In this document: positions 53,256-62,028 of the stretch, in pieces
Position numbering within the stretch: position 1 is the first letter of the stretch
How the letters are laid out: each line of letters starts with the position of its first letter
NCBI GenBank assembly: GCA_015064255.1
Contig: SVSP01000004.1
Coordinates: forward strand, 25,131 to 89,130
Direction: 5' to 3'
From: Oscillospiraceae bacterium
Lineage (GTDB): Bacteria; Bacillota; Clostridia; Oscillospirales; CAG-272
Length of the DNA: 64,000 bases
Position numbers and translations under genes: made by a program
Notes under the pieces: model-generated
The model's database searches: none
What the model was told of the DNA's origin: nothing
What the model saw: the letters and a program-made list of their open reading frames with translations, nothing else

Positions 53256-54130
53256 ATTTTTATTCCCTCCTCAGATAACGCGGAAAATATACTGCTGTAT
53301 ATTGCTTTAGCTGCCGATTTAGGTGAATATTTTCCGGGTAATGACTGCGCGTTTACAAGCCTTATTCCGTTTGTAACTGCATCGTGCTTATCAACTCCGC
53401 CGGGCGGCGAAGCAAGCTCTATTATTATACTGCTTTTCGGAAAGTTCTTCAAAACCTTTTCATCGATTATTACAGAAGGCACAGTATTTATAAGAATGTC
53501 GGTGTCGTATATATTTTCCGAAATATCTTTGATATCAAATGCCTTTGCACCGTCTATTTCAGATGATATTCGGTCAGTATTTTTACGTGCGAATACTTTT
53601 ACGTCAGCACCGAGATTTTTTAGTGCTCTGACAAGTATTTTTCCTATTCTCCCATATCCTGTAATGGCACATACCGAGCCGTGCAGAGTAGTAGGCATTT
53701 CGCGTATTGCGATCGCAATAGCACCCTCGACGGTTGCAAGTGCGTTTTTTAAAGCGAAATCCTCGCGTATGGCGTAGTCTATGAGAAACGATTTGTCTGA
53801 AAGTCTGTTTTTACTTTCCGTATCGGGAAGTCCTGCCGCGATATACGGAGTATCCGATAGGTGAGCGTATATATCGCTTAACATTATCGTTTCTGTTGAA
53901 AGAGGCGCGTTAAGAGTTGTTTTATCTCTTGAAAAGGGAATCGGCAATATTGCCATAACTGCGTTTTCAGCCGCTTCGCTTAAATTTTTGCTATAGCTTA
54001 AGCTGTCGTTTTCATCAAGCCTTTGAATATCTATTCCGTAAACAGTAACGGAGAAACCTTTTTTTGAAAGTTCTTTTGCTAAATAAAGCTGACGGATATC
54101 TCCTCCTATTACTGAGATCTTTTTGTTCAT
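53252..54130 (-). CDS. dpaA: Dipicolinate synthase subunit A (SpoVFA)
   Basis: 292 residues. The N-terminal part has V-I-G-G-D-I-R-Q-L-Y-L, typical of SpoVFA, and a central dehydrogenase-type Rossmann motif I-T-G-Y-G-R-I-G-K-I-L, followed by an ending A-S-P-P-G-G-V-D. It acts on the dihydrodipicolinate-pathway intermediate to give dipicolinate. First gene of the dpaAB pair, behind a sigma-K-like promoter. The ATG is 14 nt after GAAAGG. Confidence 0.95.
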   Translation of the reverse strand: MNKKISVIGGDIRQLYLAKELSKKGFSVTVYGIDIQRLDENDSLSYSKNLSEAAENAVMAILPIPFSRDKTTLNAPLSTETIMLSDIYAHLSDTPYIAAGLPDTESKNRLSDKSFLIDYAIREDFALKNALATVEGAIAIAIREMPTTLHGSVCAITGYGRIGKILVRALKNLGADVKVFARKNTDRISSEIDGAKAFDIKDISENIYDTDILINTVPSVIIDEKVLKNFPKSSIIIELASPPGGVDKHDAVTNGIRLVNAQSLPGKYSPKSAAKAIYSSIFSALSEEGIKI

Positions 54131-54201
54131 AAGGTTAGTTCCTACCTTTCTGAATGATTTTAACTTCTTTTATCTGAAATTGTGTAATCTTACTTACTCT
54201 A

Positions 54202-54228
54202 TATAATATGTTAAAAAATATAATATGT
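54202..54228 (-). promoter_or_regulatory. Sigma-K-like promoter of dpaAB
   Basis: On the minus strand AC (54227-54228) is followed after 16 bp by CATATTATA (54202-54210), matching the AC-N16-CATAnnnTA pattern of sigma-K. The -10 is about 72 bp before the dpaA start. spoVF is sigma-K-dependent in B. subtilis. The region is AT-rich, so chance is not excluded. Confidence 0.55.
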
Positions 54229-54263
54229 CATTATATTTTCAGATCATAGACTTTATAAAAATA

Positions 54264-54292
54264 TTGACTATTTCGGTAAAATCATTTATAAT
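54264..54292 (+). promoter_or_regulatory. Sigma-A promoter of the TetM/EF-G-like gene
   Basis: TTGACT (54264-54269), 17 bp, TATAAT (54287-54292). Confidence 0.8.
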
Positions 54293-54322
54293 GTACGTAA
54301 TAAAAAATAAGAGGAGAAAAAT

Positions 54323-56299
54323 ATGACTCCCGATAAAATATACAATATAGGCATACTTGCACACGTTGATGCAGGAAAAACAACACTTACCGAACAGCTT
54401 CTCTATCTGTCGGGAGCTTTGCGTAAAGCGGGCAGCGTTGACAGCGGAGATACTCATACAGACTGGCTTCCGATCGAAAGAGAAAGAGGAATATCTGTAC
54501 GCTCGGCACAAACGACATTCTTCTGGAAAGAAAATCAGATAAACCTTATAGATACACCCGGACATATAGATTTTGCAAGCGAGGTAGAACGCTCTCTTGC
54601 TATTCTTGATGGGGCTGTGCTCATCATTTCGGCGGTAGAAGGTATTCAGTCATACACAGAAAGTCTTTGGCGTGCACTTCATAAGCTGAAAATTCCGACA
54701 ATAATTTTTGTAAATAAGGTTGACCGCGCAGGAAGCCGATTTTATGAGCTCTGTGAGGATATAAAAGCTCTGCTTCCGTTTGACGGAAAGAGTATCATTC
54801 GTATGTGTGACGTTAAAAATGAGGGTCTGAAGGACTTTGAGGTGTCAAAAGCCGCTTCCGTGTATGAAAATACGGTAGAGGTGCTTGCGGATTATGACGA
54901 TAATATTGCCGAAGCGTATCTGTTGGGCGAGGATATTGATAAAAATACACTTGAAGATGCTCTCAAAACGGCGGTAGGCGAGCAAAATGTAATTCCCGTT
55001 TTCTGCGGATGCGCACAAAAAAGTATAGGTGTATCCGAGCTTCTTGACGCGATAATAACCTTCCTGCCGACTTCGGACAAAAAGCTTGTTGATACTCTTT
55101 CGGCAACTGTTTTTAAAATCGAACACGATAAAACGATGGGTAAGATAGCTCACGTGAGAATGTACGGCGGAGAGCTTCGCGCAAGAGATACTGTTGATTC
55201 TCCGGCGGGTACTTTGCAGAAAATAACGCAGATCAGAAAGTTCAACGGTCAGAAATATATAGATATTGGCTCGGTCGGAGCAGGGGATATTGCCGCACTC
55301 TGCGGACTTTCCTCGGTCAAGGTTATGGATACGATAGGTACAAAAACGGTGTTTGATAACTATAGACTTGCGAATCCGTTTTTGTCGGTAAAGGTTACAC
55401 CTGTAAACGAAGCTGAGCTTATGCCTCTTCTTACGGCGCTTAAAGAGCTTTCGGATGAAGATCCGCTTCTTGACTGTAAATGGGAAAAATCGGAAAGAGA
55501 AATTCTTATCTCGATAACAGGGCAAATGCAAATGGAGATAATATCCTCACTTCTTAAAGACCGTTATAATCTGTCTGCGGTGTTTTCGGAGCCTTCTGTC
55601 ATATATAAAGAAACACCGAGAGCGTCAGGTTTCGGATATGAGTGCTATACTATGCCTAAACCCTGCTGGGCGGTAGTTAAACTTTATTTCGAGCCCCTTC
55701 CGAGAGGCTCTGGCGTTGTATATGATGGCGGAAAGGTGCCGAATAATTCCTGCTTTTACAGATATCAGGAGCATATACGCAGGTCGTTTTTTGCCAATAT
55801 TGCGCAAGGACCGCTTGGTTGGGAGGTTACCGATTTCAAAGTAACGCTTGCAGACGCAGAGCATCATACTATACATACACATCCGCTTGATTTCTTTGTT
55901 GCGACTCCTATGGCAATAATGAACGGACTTACCAACATCGGAACGACACTTCTCGAACCCTTTTTGAAGGTGCGAATATCGGCAGCGTCTGAATATCTCG
56001 GTAAGGTTATAGGTGATATTACCTCTATGCGCGGTGAATTTGATACTCCCGTTATGAACGGTGATTCCTTTACGGTCGAAGCCTTTTTGCCTGTTGCGAC
56101 CTCGCTTGATTATCCCGTTCGTCTTGCAACCCTTACGCACGGAAAAGGACTTTTCTTCTCCTCGTTCGATGGGTATAGAGAATGTCCTCTTGAGCTTGGT
56201 AAAACAGCGAAACGCAGAGGTCCCAATCCGCTTGACAGAGCAAAATGGATACTCTACTCAAGAGGCGCGATGACGGACGAAAATTACTCGATAATGTAA
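54323..56299 (+). CDS. TetM/TetO-family ribosomal-protection-type GTPase
   Basis: 658 residues, close to the 639-650 of Tet(M)-type proteins. An EF-G-like translational GTPase with G1 AHVDAGKTT, G3 DTPGHIDF and G4 NKVDR. Domain IV carries H-T-H-P-L-D-F-F, and the C-terminus has M-R-G-E-F-D-T-P-V-M-N-G-D-S-F, parallel to Tet(M). The end R-R-G-P-N-P-L-D-R-A-K-W differs from the R-P-N-S-R-I-D-K tail I recall in Tet(M). It may be a diverged chromosomal homologue and need not give resistance. GAGGAG precedes ATG. An ABC exporter pair follows. Confidence 0.8.
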   Translation: MTPDKIYNIGILAHVDAGKTTLTEQLLYLSGALRKAGSVDSGDTHTDWLPIERERGISVRSAQTTFFWKENQINLIDTPGHIDFASEVERSLAILDGAVLIISAVEGIQSYTESLWRALHKLKIPTIIFVNKVDRAGSRFYELCEDIKALLPFDGKSIIRMCDVKNEGLKDFEVSKAASVYENTVEVLADYDDNIAEAYLLGEDIDKNTLEDALKTAVGEQNVIPVFCGCAQKSIGVSELLDAIITFLPTSDKKLVDTLSATVFKIEHDKTMGKIAHVRMYGGELRARDTVDSPAGTLQKITQIRKFNGQKYIDIGSVGAGDIAALCGLSSVKVMDTIGTKTVFDNYRLANPFLSVKVTPVNEAELMPLLTALKELSDEDPLLDCKWEKSEREILISITGQMQMEIISSLLKDRYNLSAVFSEPSVIYKETPRASGFGYECYTMPKPCWAVVKLYFEPLPRGSGVVYDGGKVPNNSCFYRYQEHIRRSFFANIAQGPLGWEVTDFKVTLADAEHHTIHTHPLDFFVATPMAIMNGLTNIGTTLLEPFLKVRISAASEYLGKVIGDITSMRGEFDTPVMNGDSFTVEAFLPVATSLDYPVRLATLTHGKGLFFSSFDGYRECPLELGKTAKRRGPNPLDRAKWILYSRGAMTDENYSIM

Positions 56300-56349
56300 C
56301 TTGAAAATTGCCGAAAAATTTACCCAAACGACCGAATACCGTTTTTCCA

Positions 56350-56377
56350 TTGAAAAACGAAAAGCTTTGTGTATAAT
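56350..56377 (+). promoter_or_regulatory. Promoter of the ABC exporter operon
   Basis: TTGAAA (56350-56355), a 16-bp spacer, TATAAT (56372-56377). Confidence 0.65.
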
Positions 56378-56379
56378 GT

Positions 56380-56393
56380 GAATGTAAACATTC
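56380..56393. promoter_or_regulatory. 14-bp palindrome at the ABC exporter transcription start
   Basis: GAATGTAAACATTC begins 2 bp after the -10 box. Its position is that of a repressor operator; the regulator is unknown. Confidence 0.5.
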
Positions 56394-56414
56394 GGAGAAA
56401 GGAATGAAATCAGA

Positions 56415-57329
56415 ATGAAGAAAATCATAGAAATCAAAAATCTTTCTAAAAGCTTCGGCGATATTAAAGCGGTAGATGAACTGAGCTTTAGTGTAAGAGA
56501 AGGAGAGCTTTTCGCGTTTTTGGGCGTAAACGGGGCAGGGAAATCCACAACGATAAATATTATGTGCGGACAGCTTTCCAAGGATAGCGGAAAAATTACC
56601 ATAAACGGCTCAGACCTCGATAAAAACATTGACAGTATAAAATCAGAGCTCGGGGTTGTTTTTCAAAATTCCGTGCTTGACTCTGCGCTTAGCGTTTACG
56701 ATAACCTTGAAAGCCGAGCCGCCCTTTACGGTATATTTGGCAGTGAGTTCAAAGAGAGACTTTCCGAGCTTGCAAAGCTTCTTGAATTTGAGAATATCCT
56801 GAAGCAGAGCGTAGGTAAGCTTTCGGGCGGTCAGAGAAGAAGAATAGATATAGCGAGATCACTTCTTCATAAACCGAAGATACTTATTCTCGACGAGCCT
56901 ACGACAGGACTTGATCCACAGACACGAAAACTGCTTTGGAACGTTATATATGAGCTTCGTCAAAAGGAAAATATGACAGTTTTTCTTACGACACACTATA
57001 TGGAAGAAGCATCGGATGCCGATTACGTAGTTATACTCGACGGCGGAAAAATATCGGACGAGGGTACTCCGCTTGAACTTAAAAACAAATACACAAGAGA
57101 TTATATAACCCTCTATTCTGTCACCGAAAATGAAGCTAAAAAACTTGGAGTGGAGTATAGATCAAACCGTGACAGCTTCCTGCTTACGGTAGAAAATACT
57201 GCCAAAGCAACAGAACTCATAATTAAAAATCCCGAGATATTTAAGGATTACGAAATAACCAAAGGGAAGATGGACGACGTTTTCCTTGCGGTAACGGGTA
57301 AAAAGCTGCTTGGAGGTGACGATAAATGA
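56415..57329 (+). CDS. ABC transporter ATP-binding protein (DrrA/CcmA type)
   Basis: 304 residues. Walker A is in GVNGAGKST, the signature in KLSGGQRRRIDIARSL, Walker B in ILILDEPTTGLDP, and the switch His in TTHYMEEA. The C-terminal extension of about 80 residues is typical of drug- or polyketide-export ATPases. The substrate is not known. The stop overlaps the permease start (ATGA). Confidence 0.93.
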   Translation: MKKIIEIKNLSKSFGDIKAVDELSFSVREGELFAFLGVNGAGKSTTINIMCGQLSKDSGKITINGSDLDKNIDSIKSELGVVFQNSVLDSALSVYDNLESRAALYGIFGSEFKERLSELAKLLEFENILKQSVGKLSGGQRRRIDIARSLLHKPKILILDEPTTGLDPQTRKLLWNVIYELRQKENMTVFLTTHYMEEASDADYVVILDGGKISDEGTPLELKNKYTRDYITLYSVTENEAKKLGVEYRSNRDSFLLTVENTAKATELIIKNPEIFKDYEITKGKMDDVFLAVTGKKLLGGDDK

Positions 57330-58222
57330 GAACGTTAAATGCATTGATCAAAAGAAACACCAAGCTTTTCTTTAAAGACAAAGGAATGTTCCTCACATCG
57401 CTTATTACCCCCGCAATACTACTCGTACTGTATGCAACCTTCCTCGGCAACGTATACAGAGATAGCTTTCTTATGAATATTCCCGAGGGAATAAAAGTTT
57501 CGGAGAATATAATAAACGGACTCGTCGGCGGACAGCTTATATCTTCTATCCTTGCCGTTTCCTGCGTGACGGTAGCATTTTGCTCTAATTTCCTTATGGT
57601 TCAGGATAAATCAAACGGAACTGTAAGAGATCTTACTATGTCGCCCGTAAAGACCTATCTTCTTTCGATAAGCTATTATATATCCTCGCTTATATCGACC
57701 TTGCTTATATGCTTCGTTTCGGCAGTTGTGTGTCTCGTATATATAGCATTTGTAGGCTGGTATATGTCTGCTGCTGACGTACTGCTGCTGATGCTTGATA
57801 TCTTTATTCTCGTTATGTTCGGTACGGCGCTTTCCTCAATTATCAATTTCTTTTTGTCAACGCAGGGGCAAATATCTGCGGTAGGAACGATAATCAGCTC
57901 TGGGTACGGCTTTGTTTGCGGAGCATATATGCCGATCTCACAGTTCTCGGATGCGCTTCAGAAGATAATATCTTTTCTTCCGGGAACTTACGGCACAGCG
58001 CTTGTGCGTAATCACTCGCTCCGCGGCGTATTTTCCGAAATGGAGAATCAGAATATTCCGAGTGAGATCATAGAATCAATGAAAGACGCGATAGATTGTA
58101 ACCTTTATTTCTTCGGAAATAAAGTTGATGTATCTGCAATGTATATCGTTTTGTGCGGCACCGTCGCTTTGCTTGTCGGAATATACGTTGTAATGAACCT
58201 TCTTAAAAAGAAAGTAAAGTAA
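57326..58222 (+). CDS. ABC-2 type permease
   Basis: 298 residues. An N-terminal cytosolic stretch F-F-K-D-K-G is followed by six spans at about 23-43, 72-95, 112-140, 146-170, 181-205 and 265-290, with an outer loop between the last two. This is the DrrB/ABC-2 layout. It forms the exporter with the preceding ATPase. Confidence 0.92.
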   Translation: MRTLNALIKRNTKLFFKDKGMFLTSLITPAILLVLYATFLGNVYRDSFLMNIPEGIKVSENIINGLVGGQLISSILAVSCVTVAFCSNFLMVQDKSNGTVRDLTMSPVKTYLLSISYYISSLISTLLICFVSAVVCLVYIAFVGWYMSAADVLLLMLDIFILVMFGTALSSIINFFLSTQGQISAVGTIISSGYGFVCGAYMPISQFSDALQKIISFLPGTYGTALVRNHSLRGVFSEMENQNIPSEIIESMKDAIDCNLYFFGNKVDVSAMYIVLCGTVALLVGIYVVMNLLKKKVK

Positions 58223-58242
58223 TATAAACATCTGACGTTATT

Positions 58243-58291
58243 GATATGCACCGTAAAGGCTTTCCGCCTTTGAGGTGCATATCGGATTTTT
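58243..58291 (+). terminator. Terminator of the ABC exporter operon
   Basis: GATATGCACC (58243-58252) pairs with GGTGCATATC (58274-58283), with an inner AAAGGC/GCCTTT stem, followed by GGATTTTT. Confidence 0.9.
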
Positions 58292-58363
58292 AAATTTATT
58301 TTATAAAACACCCAATGAAATTACGTTTTCAGACACTTTACAGATGAAAGGCAGGTGAGAACG

Positions 58364-59911
58364 ATGGATGCAAGTATTATAGAAAGCTACGTTGAAAAAG
58401 TATATGGATATGCGGTAAATCACACCTATTCTCGCGAGGAGGCTGATGATCTTTCGCAGGAAATACTTTTTACAGTAGTACGGGAGTTGCCGAAGCTCAA
58501 AGACGAGAATAAATTTGAACCGTGGCTTTGGGGGCTCGCAAGTAACGTAACAAAAAGCTTTCGGCGTAATATGGGAAAACAGCGCGCGATGTATTCCTAT
58601 GATATTCCCGAAAATTTAATGTACGAAGAAGATTTCGAAGACGACAGTGAAGAGCTTTACGATTCTTTACGTACAAAAATTGCAATGCTTTCTTCTATAT
58701 ACCGCGACATCATCGTTCTTTATTATTACGACAGCCTTTCCACAAAACAGATATCCGAGCAGTTAAATATTCCCGAGGGTACGGTCACGTGGCGTCTTTC
58801 GGAAGCTCGGAAAAAACTGAAAAAAATGGAGTGTACTGAAATGAACGAAACAGCTCTTAAACCTATAAAAATGTGGATAGATATATACGGGACCGGAGAA
58901 TACGACGGTAAAAACGTACCGTTTCCGAGTGAGTATATCAACGATGCGCTTTCTAAAAATATCCTATATTATTCCTATGAAAAACCTGCGACGGTGGAAG
59001 AACTCGCCAAGCTTTGCGGCGTTCCCGCATACTACGTTGAAGACAGGATCGACAATCTTTTGAAGCGCGAAGCCGTTATTGAGGTATCGAAAGGAAGATA
59101 TCAGACCGATTTTATCATTTGGTCTGATAAATACGGTATTTATTGCGAAGAAAACGCCGAAAAAACGCTTTTGCCGATTATGGACAGGCTGATTGATACT
59201 CTAAAAGCACTTGCCAAAGAAGCTTCCGCAATTGATTTCTACAAAGCGGGAAGATCCGAAACTGATCTGCTTTATCTGTATGGTATGCTTGCGTTCGATT
59301 ATCTCAGCAGACATTATTGCAAGTTGCCTTTTCCTGAAATGAAGCAGAAATACGATGGATATTGGTGGAGCTATATAGGCGGCGTAGAAACGGGCAAGCA
59401 TCCGAGAATAAGAATCGGCAGTCAATATTCTGCTAACCGTGGCAGCCGAGGAAAATGCTCTCACACTACTTGGTTCGGAATGAACGGTATTCACTTCAGA
59501 AAGATGATGCTCGATACGTATATCAATGCTTGTGAAGATATTATATTCAGAGGATTTTCAGAGGACAAAATTGCAGTGGCAAATGCTACACAAGACGGAT
59601 ATATAACCAAAAAAGAGGACGGAAGCTTTTTTGTAACCGTTCCGTGCTTTACATCGGAGCAAAAACGAGAGTTTGATGCAATCGTAGAAAAACATTTTGC
59701 GGAACTCATGCCCGAATATTCGAAGATTGCAGAAACCTTCATTGCCGACTACAAAAAGTTATTTCCAAAGCATTTAAGTGATGATGCCGACCGTATGTGC
59801 CACGCGATGTTCAAAAGTTTATACAGAGTAATAATTGAATACGCACAGAAAACAAATATGATAGAAGTGCCGACGCCCGAGTATTATTGCGACGTTATGA
59901 TCCAAAGATAA
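58364..59911 (+). CDS. ECF-type sigma factor with a long C-terminal extension
   Basis: 515 residues. The first 160 are a normal ECF sigma factor. Sigma2 carries E-E-A-D-D-L-S-Q-E-I-L-F and F-E-P-W-L-W-G-L-A-S-N. Sigma4 carries Y-R-D-I-I-V-L-Y-Y-Y-D, then the helix-turn-helix S-T-K-Q-I-S-E-Q-L-N-I-P-E-G-T-V-T-W-R-L. After residue 165 comes a 350-residue unrecognised region that begins with a winged-helix-like segment (A-T-V-E-E-L-A-K-L-C-G-V-P-A-Y-Y-V-E-D-R-I) and continues with an aromatic-rich domain. No anti-sigma gene is adjacent, so the extension may regulate the sigma domain. The start is ATG 58364 after GGCAGGTGA. It lies next to an ABC exporter. Confidence 0.85.
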   Translation: MDASIIESYVEKVYGYAVNHTYSREEADDLSQEILFTVVRELPKLKDENKFEPWLWGLASNVTKSFRRNMGKQRAMYSYDIPENLMYEEDFEDDSEELYDSLRTKIAMLSSIYRDIIVLYYYDSLSTKQISEQLNIPEGTVTWRLSEARKKLKKMECTEMNETALKPIKMWIDIYGTGEYDGKNVPFPSEYINDALSKNILYYSYEKPATVEELAKLCGVPAYYVEDRIDNLLKREAVIEVSKGRYQTDFIIWSDKYGIYCEENAEKTLLPIMDRLIDTLKALAKEASAIDFYKAGRSETDLLYLYGMLAFDYLSRHYCKLPFPEMKQKYDGYWWSYIGGVETGKHPRIRIGSQYSANRGSRGKCSHTTWFGMNGIHFRKMMLDTYINACEDIIFRGFSEDKIAVANATQDGYITKKEDGSFFVTVPCFTSEQKREFDAIVEKHFAELMPEYSKIAETFIADYKKLFPKHLSDDADRMCHAMFKSLYRVIIEYAQKTNMIEVPTPEYYCDVMIQR

Positions 59912-59956
59912 AAATATCCTCCGAAAGAATTGTTCTTTCGGAGGATATTTTGTGTT
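59912..59956 (+). terminator. Terminator of the ECF sigma factor gene
   Basis: AAATATCCTCCGAAAGAA and its complement form an 18-bp stem with a 3-nt loop; TTTT follows. It also serves the convergent oxidoreductase gene. Confidence 0.92.
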
Positions 59957-59976
59957 TTTATGAGAGTAAACCGTAA

Positions 59977-61080
59977 TTAAAGTGTTCCGTGAGGAAGTGT
60001 GGGATCCATAGGAGCTTCGCGTGTGAACTTTGTAGTCATATCGTAAGGCATACCTGTTTCAGCGCTCTTCATAATTCCCGTCATTACTTCGAGAACGTGA
60101 TAGGTCTGACGGTAAGAAGCGCGAGGAGGTCTTCCTTGCTCGATAGCTGCCGCAAGATCGGCAAGTCCGAGGCAACGTGAGTTCTGACTGTAATCAAACT
60201 CAAGAGGAAGCTCGGTAAGCTGTCCTGTTTCGCCCGAAAGGAATTTCATTCCGTTTTCACTGCCGAAGCAGTTGGGGTCGGGAACGTAAAGATTACCCTT
60301 TGTTCCGTAAAGCTGAATGTTAGCCTGATTTGTATTGTAAAGATCAAATGTTGTAAGGAAAGAAACCGTTGCGCCCGATTCGAAGGTAAGAAGTGTTTCA
60401 TAGTGAGTCGGAACGTTTACCTTTATTATCTCGCCCTTGTGAGGATCTGCGGTTATAAGTCTTTCTGCAAAAGTTGTGCGTGCTTCAGCATAGACGCGCT
60501 TGATACCGCCGAGAATGTTTATAAGTGCTGTGATGTAGTAGGGACCCATATCAAGAACGGGACCGCCGCCGCGCTGATAATAGAAATCGGGGTCGGTGTG
60601 CCAGCTTTCAACGCCGTGTGTTACCATAGCGCATCTGCCGCCTATAACATCGCCGATAAGTCCTTCGTCAACGAGCTTGCGGCAGGTCTGAATACCCGCG
60701 CCCATAAATGTGTCGGGTGCTCCGCCGATCCAAAGACCTTTTTCTTCGGCGAGCTTTACGAGAGCTGTACCTTCTTCCCAATCTGCACCGAGAGGCTTTT
60801 CGGAGTAAACGTGCTTTCCTGCAAGAAGTGCGGCACGCGATACTTCATAGTGCTGATAGGGGCGGGTGATGTTGAGTACGATATCTATTTCGGGATCGGC
60901 GAAAAGCTCATCCATAGTATCGTAAAGCTTGGGAATGTTATATTCCTTCTGCGCTTTTTCGGCACGCTCGCGAATAAGGTCACAAACTGCTACGAGCTTT
61001 ATATTTTTGAATGTTTCTTTGAAATTTTTAAGGTAAATGCCGCTTATGTTTCCGACACCGACCATACCTACGTTAAGCAT
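59977..61080 (-). CDS. Gfo/Idh/MocA family oxidoreductase
   Basis: 367 residues. The NAD(P)-binding loop is G-M-V-G-V-G-N-I-S-G, and the catalytic EKP motif is in H-V-Y-S-E-K-P-L. A substrate-domain segment reads G-G-P-V-L-D-M-G-P-Y. The family oxidises or epimerises sugars and inositols; the substrate is not identifiable. AGAGGG precedes ATG. It is in one unit with the ThuA-like gene upstream and faces an AraC regulator, suggesting sugar catabolism. Confidence 0.92.
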   Translation of the reverse strand: MLNVGMVGVGNISGIYLKNFKETFKNIKLVAVCDLIRERAEKAQKEYNIPKLYDTMDELFADPEIDIVLNITRPYQHYEVSRAALLAGKHVYSEKPLGADWEEGTALVKLAEEKGLWIGGAPDTFMGAGIQTCRKLVDEGLIGDVIGGRCAMVTHGVESWHTDPDFYYQRGGGPVLDMGPYYITALINILGGIKRVYAEARTTFAERLITADPHKGEIIKVNVPTHYETLLTFESGATVSFLTTFDLYNTNQANIQLYGTKGNLYVPDPNCFGSENGMKFLSGETGQLTELPLEFDYSQNSRCLGLADLAAAIEQGRPPRASYRQTYHVLEVMTGIMKSAETGMPYDMTTKFTREAPMDPTLPHGTL

Positions 61081-61115
61081 ATATTTTTACCCTCTTTCTT
61101 AATGTGAACCAGCTA

Positions 61116-61838
61116 TTAGTACATTTTAGCTGTGTTGAAATATTTCGATGGGTCAAGATTATTCTTCTTGGCATATTCTTTACCATCTGCCGCCCAAAGC
61201 ATACCGCGTTCCATAAGGATCTGTGCGCTGGGTGAGTTGTCAAAAACGTCATCGTGATGTCCGAGAGAACAGTAGAAAACACGTCCTATTCCCCAATATT
61301 TTGTCCATGCTACAGGCATATCTATGGGTTTGTTAGCTGCGTGATAGAAGTTTACAAGCGGGAATCTTGTTGATGCAAGAACTTCTACCGAAGGGTCGAT
61401 GTGCAGGTAGTAATGTTCGGACGTTACGTCGAAATCTTCGATTCCCTCAACGATAGGGCTTGTTCCTCTGTGTATATTTACCTTGTAGTTTACACCGTCG
61501 CCGCCCGGATGGCTTACCCACTGACCGCCAGTTATAAACTGCCATTCTGTTGAATTTCGGAAAGAGTCGCACATTCCGCCGTGGCATCCTGCCATACCGA
61601 CGCCCTGACCTACTGCGTAAGATACATTCTGCTCATATTCACGGGGTAAAACACCGCCTGTGAAGCAGGGAACGATAAGATCATAGGTTACGAGTTTGTC
61701 TTTGTCTGCGAGGCATTCAACACCGGCTTTGCAGTCAACTTCAAATCCGTTCTTTTCAAGTATTGCTTTGAATCTTGTGGATACTTTTTCAGGCTCGTGT
61801 CCGTCCCAGCCGCCGTAGAAGATAAGTGCTTTTTTCAT
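61116..61838 (-). CDS. ThuA-like (trehalose utilisation) domain protein
   Basis: 240 residues. A glutamine-amidotransferase-like fold with F-Y-G-G-W-D-G-H at the N-terminus, G-V-G-M-A-G-C-H-G-G-M-C in place of a nucleophile elbow, and L-G-H-H near the C-terminus. ThuA-domain proteins occur in sugar-utilisation operons, often beside Gfo/Idh/MocA enzymes as here, and their reaction is unclear. The start chosen is 61838, 13 nt after GAAAGG; an ATG four codons earlier is 1 nt from the site. Confidence 0.88.
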   Translation of the reverse strand: MKKALIFYGGWDGHEPEKVSTRFKAILEKNGFEVDCKAGVECLADKDKLVTYDLIVPCFTGGVLPREYEQNVSYAVGQGVGMAGCHGGMCDSFRNSTEWQFITGGQWVSHPGGDGVNYKVNIHRGTSPIVEGIEDFDVTSEHYYLHIDPSVEVLASTRFPLVNFYHAANKPIDMPVAWTKYWGIGRVFYCSLGHHDDVFDNSPSAQILMERGMLWAADGKEYAKKNNLDPSKYFNTAKMY

Positions 61839-61881
61839 AGTTATGTCCATTCCTTTCTTTAGGTTATGAAGTTTTGTGCGC

Positions 61882-61895
61882 TTTGCCTTGGCAAA
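61882..61895. promoter_or_regulatory. 14-bp palindrome upstream of the ThuA-like operon
   Basis: TTTGCCTTGGCAAA lies 44 bp before the ThuA-like start and 134 bp before the araC-type start. A possible operator for the divergent region. Confidence 0.45.
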
Positions 61896-61956
61896 AAGTC
61901 ACCAAACTTTGCACTCCTTTCAAAATATATTACAAAGATATTTTAATATATATTAC

Positions 61957-61991
61957 TTGAAAAATCAATACTTATATGGTAGAATATAAGT
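61957..61991 (+). promoter_or_regulatory. Promoter of the AraC-type gene with overlapping inverted repeat
   Basis: TTGAAA (61957-61962), 17 bp, TAGAAT (61980-61985). ACTTATAT (61970-61977) and ATATAAGT (61984-61991) are a perfect 8-bp inverted repeat covering the -10, suggesting autorepression or control by another factor. Confidence 0.65.
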
Positions 61992-62028
61992 CAAAAGTTC
62001 AGATTTTGTTTTGTTATTTGGAGAAAAT

